Shown here one piece after another: positions 60,430 through 64,000 of a DNA stretch of 64,000 nt. Source of the stretch: JAYZBC01 sp036339375. GTDB lineage: Bacteria > Pseudomonadota > Alphaproteobacteria > MPNO01 > UBA2964. Under the pieces are notes generated by a model. That model was not told the origin of the DNA. It saw nothing but the letters and a program-made list of their open reading frames with translations, and made no database searches. The DNA lies in NCBI GenBank assembly GCA_036339375.1, contig JAYZBC010000051.1, forward strand, positions 15,552 to 79,551. The letters are read 5' to 3'. The number at the start of each line of letters is the position of its first letter. Positions within the stretch are counted from its first letter, which is position 1. The position numbers were made by a program, and so were the translations under genes.

Positions 60430-61350
60430 TCACTTTTCAGCATTTAGATAACAATGGGCGGAAATTGCGGCTAGACTACCGTCGCCAGCAGAAGCTGCCG
60501 CACGACCGACTGCATTTGACCTAACGGTACCGGCCGCAAAAATTCCACGCAAGTTAGAACGCAACTTTTCGTCAACCACAATGTGCCCCCTTTTATCAAG
60601 AGTTATTAGTCCTGCGAAAACAGAACTATTAGGTTTCAAACCTGGATAAACAAAAACAGCGTCAGCGGGCTCAGTCACTTTTTCGCCTAAATTATTAATA
60701 ATACTGACAGCTTGGACAGCGTCTTGTCCGATAATCTTTTCGATTTCCGAGTTAAACCAAACATTGATTTTTGGATGAATCTTTGCCCGTTCTTGAAAAA
60801 CTCTTTGACCAGTCATTTCTTGTGCTTTTGTTATGATGTTTACAACCGCTGAATTTTTGGCGAGTGCCAATCCTTCCTGCAAACCCGAATCACCGGCGCC
60901 AGCAACAAAAATTGTTTTGTCACGCAGTATTGGACCGTCACAACTCGCACAATGACTAACACCTTTACCCCAAAAAAGTTTTTCGCCAGGTATATCAAGA
61001 GATTTAAAATTGCATCCGGTGGCTATGATTAAAGTAGTTGTGATTAATTCGCCTTCGCCAGTTTCCACAATCCAAGAATTCTCTTGATCACGGACATTAC
61101 TAACCTCCGCCATCACAAAATTTGACCCCTCTTTGGAGGCTTGTTCTTGGATGCTAGGAAGTAAATCATAACCGGCGATGCCATCCGGGTACCCTGGAAA
61201 ACCTTCAATCAAATCGATGCTTAACAAATTTCCGCCTAGAACAGGACCCGTCACAATTATCGTTTTCCAACCAAGCCTTGCGGTTGTCAAACCAGCTGTA
61301 AGCCCAGAAATTCCGCTCCCTACAACGACAACGTCAAAATGTTTATCCAT
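60430..61350 (-). CDS. Thioredoxin-reductase-like FAD/NAD(P) oxidoreductase
   Basis: A 306-residue two-domain flavoprotein of the low-molecular-weight thioredoxin reductase family. FAD motif G-S-G-I-S-G-L-T-A-G (11-20), redox disulfide C134-A-S-C137-D-G, NAD(P) motif G-A-G-D-S-G (151-156), and the C-terminal I-F-A-A-G-T-V-R FAD block are intact. It transfers electrons from NAD(P)H to a thiol or selenol protein. It ends 38 nt before the UGSC selenoprotein and is in the same orientation, so that protein is its obvious candidate partner. Length and motifs are normal. C-A-S-C differs slightly from the common C-A-T-C. Confidence 0.88.
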   Translation of the reverse strand: MDKHFDVVVVGSGISGLTAGLTTARLGWKTIIVTGPVLGGNLLSIDLIEGFPGYPDGIAGYDLLPSIQEQASKEGSNFVMAEVSNVRDQENSWIVETGEGELITTTLIIATGCNFKSLDIPGEKLFWGKGVSHCASCDGPILRDKTIFVAGAGDSGLQEGLALAKNSAVVNIITKAQEMTGQRVFQERAKIHPKINVWFNSEIEKIIGQDAVQAVSIINNLGEKVTEPADAVFVYPGLKPNSSVFAGLITLDKRGHIVVDEKLRSNLRGIFAAGTVRSNAVGRAAASAGDGSLAAISAHCYLNAEK

Positions 61351-61399
61351 AAGCAGTTATACTGGTTGGGTTAAACTGGAAGAAAATCATTTATTGGTT

Positions 61400-62398
61400 T
61401 TATTTAAAATTTGGGAGTAATAATAACTTACCTATCGTTTCCCGGGAAGCCAGTTGCTGGTGCGCTTTCCACGCCTCCGATAGTGGAAAAGTATCACCAA
61501 TGGTGACACTCAACTTTTTTTCCTCTATCCAACGAAAAATATCCCCGGCTCGATAATTGACGTCATTTTTGGATGAAACATAATCGGTTAAACTTGGTCG
61601 CCACAATGACAAAGAGCCCCTAGCATTGAGAATTGCTGTATCAAATGGTGGGACTTTCCCGCTCGATTGTCCGTAAAGAACCATTGCCCCACGTGGCGCT
61701 AAGCTGTTCAAACTACCCTGATAGGTATCTTTTCCAACCGAATCAAAAACAACATTTACACCGGTTTGATTTGTGAGTTTCTGTATTTCTAAGGTAAAAT
61801 CCTGTTCGGATGTAACAATTACATAATCAGCTCCGGCTTTCTCAACTACCTTTATTTTGTTTTTGCTCGACACTGTGCCAAATACCGTGGCGTTACGGAG
61901 TTTTGCCATTTGGACGAGCAAAAGCCCGGTACCACCCGCTGCTGCATGAACCAACACGGTATGATTTGAGGTAAGTGGGAATACAGAATTACAAAGGTAG
62001 TGAGCGGTCATTCCCTGTTGCATTACAGCTCCTGAAATTTCAAAATCAATCGCTTCAGGTATTTTAAATAAACTCCATGCGGGTACAGCCATGAACTGGG
62101 CATAAGCCCCTTTACCATTGGATATGCCGAATGAAACACGATCTCCTAAATCAAAATTTTTAACATCATCGCCAAGTGCAACAACATTCCCTGCCCCTTC
62201 TGCGCCAGGTATATACGGTAAATCAACCCCGTGGTGTCCTCCCCAATGAAAACCACTACGGTAATAAATATCTAAAAAATTAACACCTGCGGCTTCTATC
62301 TGGACTAAGACATCACTCGGTTTAGGTATAGGTTCTGGTATTTCCTCGTAGGACAGAACCTCGGGACCGCCTAGCTCATTTACAAGAATAGCTTTCAT
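61400..62398 (-). CDS. Quinone oxidoreductase-like MDR family protein
   Basis: A 332-residue zinc-independent medium-chain dehydrogenase/reductase. V-N-F-L-D-I-Y-Y-R-S-G (quinone oxidoreductase signature), P-Y-I-P-G-A-E-G-A-G, and the cofactor loop A-A-A-G-G-T-G-L-L-L-V-Q are present. The catalytic-zinc cysteine and structural-zinc cysteines of alcohol dehydrogenases are absent. It would use NADPH to reduce quinones or activated alkenes. Its ATG overlaps the stop of the upstream AMDase-like gene by 4 nt, so the two are translated together. Confidence 0.9.
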   Translation of the reverse strand: MKAILVNELGGPEVLSYEEIPEPIPKPSDVLVQIEAAGVNFLDIYYRSGFHWGGHHGVDLPYIPGAEGAGNVVALGDDVKNFDLGDRVSFGISNGKGAYAQFMAVPAWSLFKIPEAIDFEISGAVMQQGMTAHYLCNSVFPLTSNHTVLVHAAAGGTGLLLVQMAKLRNATVFGTVSSKNKIKVVEKAGADYVIVTSEQDFTLEIQKLTNQTGVNVVFDSVGKDTYQGSLNSLAPRGAMVLYGQSSGKVPPFDTAILNARGSLSLWRPSLTDYVSSKNDVNYRAGDIFRWIEEKKLSVTIGDTFPLSEAWKAHQQLASRETIGKLLLLPNFK

Positions 62399-63135
62399 GT
62401 ATCCAATAAAGTTGTTGGTACCGCGAAAATTTGACCTGCTTCTTTAATGCCATGAGTTGGAATTCCTGCTATTTGCAGCGCTTGCCAAATTCCGGTCTGA
62501 TTACTCGTAATCACCGGTATGCCAAATTCGTCTTCAAGCGGCTTAATAGATTCCAGTGTTCGCCAATTCCCGCAGGAAAGCAAAAACCCTTCAGCACCGA
62601 TTGCTTCGGCAAGATTTTCTCTAGCAAAACGATAAACTATTTCGGGGGCTATATCACCCATATCAATGCTTTTAAGAATACCCATACCGGAAATTTTGAT
62701 TACTTCTCGGCCGGAAGCACGAAGGACCTGTGCAAGGTCCGTATCAACATTTTTAATGTAAGACGTGGCAACGCCGATTTTTTCAATGTTGAGAGCGTCA
62801 AGCGCCGCTAACACAGCTGTCATCGTCGTAGTAGCAGGAACCCCAGAGGCATCTTCGATACGGTTGACCAATTGCTGGTCAAAGCCGGGGCCACCGTTGA
62901 ATGCACCTGCAGTACCCGCCATTAATATAACGTCTGGCCGTGCTGTAGCAAGCTCCTTCGCGGCCCGTTCTACGTTTTTAACCATATTAGTGAGTCCAAC
63001 ACGATCAACGGCTTCAATGAACATGCGCGTGCTAACAACAGTAGTGCCCTCTGGGCACAACTGACGCCACTCTTCATCCCCCACTGTTTCTGGTGACGGG
63101 TTTATCCGACCTAACCGCGCACGCCAACCATACAT
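62395..63135 (-). CDS. Asp/Glu racemase superfamily protein, AMDase-like (copy 2)
   Basis: A 246-residue protein beginning Y-G-W-R-A-R-L-G. The first active-site loop is M-A-G74-T-A-G, with glycine in place of the racemase cysteine, and the second is L-S-C188-G-N-W. Gly74 and Cys188 coincide, from memory, with the catalytic Gly74/Cys188 pair of Bordetella arylmalonate decarboxylase. A decarboxylase or cis-trans isomerase of a dicarboxylic acid is likely. The gene lies between a cyclase-family hydrolase (18 nt upstream) and the MDR gene (4-nt overlap) in the selenoprotein operon. Confidence 0.83.
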   Translation of the reverse strand: MYGWRARLGRINPSPETVGDEEWRQLCPEGTTVVSTRMFIEAVDRVGLTNMVKNVERAAKELATARPDVILMAGTAGAFNGGPGFDQQLVNRIEDASGVPATTTMTAVLAALDALNIEKIGVATSYIKNVDTDLAQVLRASGREVIKISGMGILKSIDMGDIAPEIVYRFARENLAEAIGAEGFLLSCGNWRTLESIKPLEDEFGIPVITSNQTGIWQALQIAGIPTHGIKEAGQIFAVPTTLLDT

Positions 63136-63153
63136 AATGTAAAGTTCACTCCA

Positions 63154-63858
63154 TCATTCTATGAGACCGATGACCCGGGCCGGTGCGGATTCGGACCGCC
63201 ATTTAGCAGGCAAAGCAATAATCTTTAATTTTGAAGGAAGTTGGTCAAGATTAACTAAGTTTTCAATCTGAAAAATTAAATTGGGTAGCATAGCCTTATG
63301 AACACGCATCGCTCCACTTAGTATTTCTTCTGCTTTTTCATAATTGTGTTCGCCGCCTTTTTCCTCTTGTGCAAAATCGAAACCAACTGCCCGCGGCTTT
63401 TTGGAAATGATCCATTCGGCAGATTCCTTCGTCAAACAGGGGGATTCATTCCACCAAGTCGGGTCTAAAGGGGATTTTTTGCTTGGCCAATCAGTTCTTA
63501 GCAAGTGAATTAAGCCAGGTTCCAATGCAATGCCATCTTTCGTCAGAAGGGCTTCAGCTTTTTCTAAATCCTCCACCGAAATTCTCGCATTGGCATATCC
63601 CTTAAAGGAAAGATCAATGACAACAGCATCCCCCATAAATTCATTTGCCGAAATTTGATCAACGGAAGGCATATCCCGAAAAAAATGATGAGGGGAATCA
63701 ATATGTGTACCAGCATGAACAGTCATTTCTACCATATTGGAGACAAATCCATGTTCTTCCCAATTAACAATTGGTCGAAGCTTAAAGTACGTTTCTTCCG
63801 GAGCAAAAGAATTCTGATCCCAGTCCGATACTGTCATACTGAGGTCAACAATACGCAT
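63154..63858 (-). CDS. Cyclase family protein (kynurenine formamidase-like)
   Basis: A 234-residue metal-dependent hydrolase of the cyclase/KynB family. The signature H-x-G-T-H-x-D-x-P-x-H-F is exact: H48, G50, T51, H52, D54, P56, H58, F59. These residues bind zinc or manganese. Members hydrolyse N-formylkynurenine, cyclic amides, isatin or related compounds. AAGGGGG precedes ATG 63858. It follows the partial binding-protein gene by 11 nt and precedes the AMDase-like gene, so it belongs to the same operon. The exact substrate is unknown. Confidence 0.87.
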   Translation of the reverse strand: MRIVDLSMTVSDWDQNSFAPEETYFKLRPIVNWEEHGFVSNMVEMTVHAGTHIDSPHHFFRDMPSVDQISANEFMGDAVVIDLSFKGYANARISVEDLEKAEALLTKDGIALEPGLIHLLRTDWPSKKSPLDPTWWNESPCLTKESAEWIISKKPRAVGFDFAQEEKGGEHNYEKAEEILSGAMRVHKAMLPNLIFQIENLVNLDQLPSKLKIIALPAKWRSESAPARVIGLIE

Positions 63859-63869
63859 GAATATCCCCC

Positions 63870-64000
63870 TTATGTGGTTACGGTGTGTGCGTGGTCCTGA
63901 ACACCCTGGTTCACCAAATCAGTAGCGGCATCGGTTTCAGCCAACATCCCCCAGCTCTTCACCCAGGAAGCCGTGCGTTCCAACTCCTCATCAGGTATAG
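63870..64000 (-). CDS. C-terminus of a possible ABC-type solute-binding protein
   Basis: Forty-two codons are open from the window edge to a TAA at 63872-63870 on the minus strand: I-P-D-E-E-L-E-R-T-A-S-W-V-K-S-W-G-M-L and then A-E-T-D-A-A-T-D-L-V. The R-T-A-x-W-V-K-S-W-G-x-L pattern resembles the end of NMT1/THI5-like solute-binding proteins, a weak match from memory. It precedes the cyclase gene by 11 nt, so it is upstream in the selenoprotein operon. Most of the gene lies beyond the window. Confidence 0.4.
   Translation of the reverse strand, partial: IPDEELERTASWVKSWGMLAETDAATDLVNQGVQDHAHTVTT

Noticed and set aside
1..64000. tRNA, rRNA, CRISPR, insertion sequence, prophage or toxin-antitoxin elements
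   Set aside because: Looked for on both strands; no repeats, transposase motifs or cloverleaf-like genes were seen.

Overview
This 64 kb window is AT-rich, densely packed bacterial DNA. It has short intergenic gaps, Shine-Dalgarno-led genes, and operons on both strands. The families present (tripartite TctCBA transporter, many short-chain dehydrogenases, UbiD-type decarboxylases, molybdenum hydroxylase, hydantoinase A/B, bicupin dioxygenases, LutABC) suggest an uncultured, probably marine proteobacterium, perhaps an alphaproteobacterium. No marker gene fixes the lineage. I saw no rRNA, tRNA, CRISPR, insertion sequence, phage gene or recognisable transcription regulator.

Layout. 1-5.2 kb: the end of a PhyH-like oxygenase, a class II aldolase, and an operon of a VOC protein, three tandem 252-residue SDRs and a nitronate monooxygenase. 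5.2-7.4 kb (minus): a muconate-cycloisomerase-like enolase-superfamily enzyme and a broken VOC dioxygenase-like gene. 7.6-13.3 kb: a UbiD-family decarboxylase, a perfect intrinsic-terminator hairpin, a molybdenum hydroxylase with a fused Fe-S/Mo chain, and a copper chaperone. 13.4-22.2 kb: acyl-CoA metabolism (ADP-forming acyl-CoA synthetase, two acyl-CoA dehydrogenases, a thiolase-like/DUF35 pair, a decarboxylating-dehydrogenase homologue, SDR, AhpD-like protein). 22.5-29 kb: TctCBA, an arylmalonate-decarboxylase/maleate-isomerase-like protein, an SDR and a second UbiD. 29.2-34.6 kb: an aromatic operon of flavin monooxygenase, gentisate-dioxygenase-like bicupin, 4,5-dihydroxyphthalate-decarboxylase-like protein and ThDP enzyme. 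34.7-50.7 kb: two transporters, an LVIVD/bicupin/HyuA/HyuB/LLM operon, a diiron-type HDO protein, lutABC, a third bicupin and an LLM oxidoreductase. 51-58.5 kb: amidohydrolase, gamma-glutamyltranspeptidase, BASS transporter and a double-length ABC exporter. 58.8-64 kb (minus): one continuous operon ending in a selenoprotein.

The strongest discovery is that last operon. Two open frames (58757-60067 and 60101-60391) are one gene interrupted by an in-frame UGA at 60103-60101. The UGA sits in a U-S-T-C motif, and 9 nt after it begins a perfect 8-bp hairpin with a GGUC loop, which fits a bacterial SECIS. The product resembles the UGSC (seleno)protein family. It is preceded by a thioredoxin-reductase-like flavoprotein with CxxC, a quinone-oxidoreductase-like MDR, an AMDase-like protein (Gly74/Cys188), a cyclase-family hydrolase and the end of a possible solute-binding protein.

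Taken together the window looks like a catabolic island. Transport (TctCBA, BASS, EamA) feeds ring hydroxylation and decarboxylation, ring cleavage by cupin or VOC enzymes, and CoA-dependent side-chain degradation. Individual substrates cannot be read from sequence alone.
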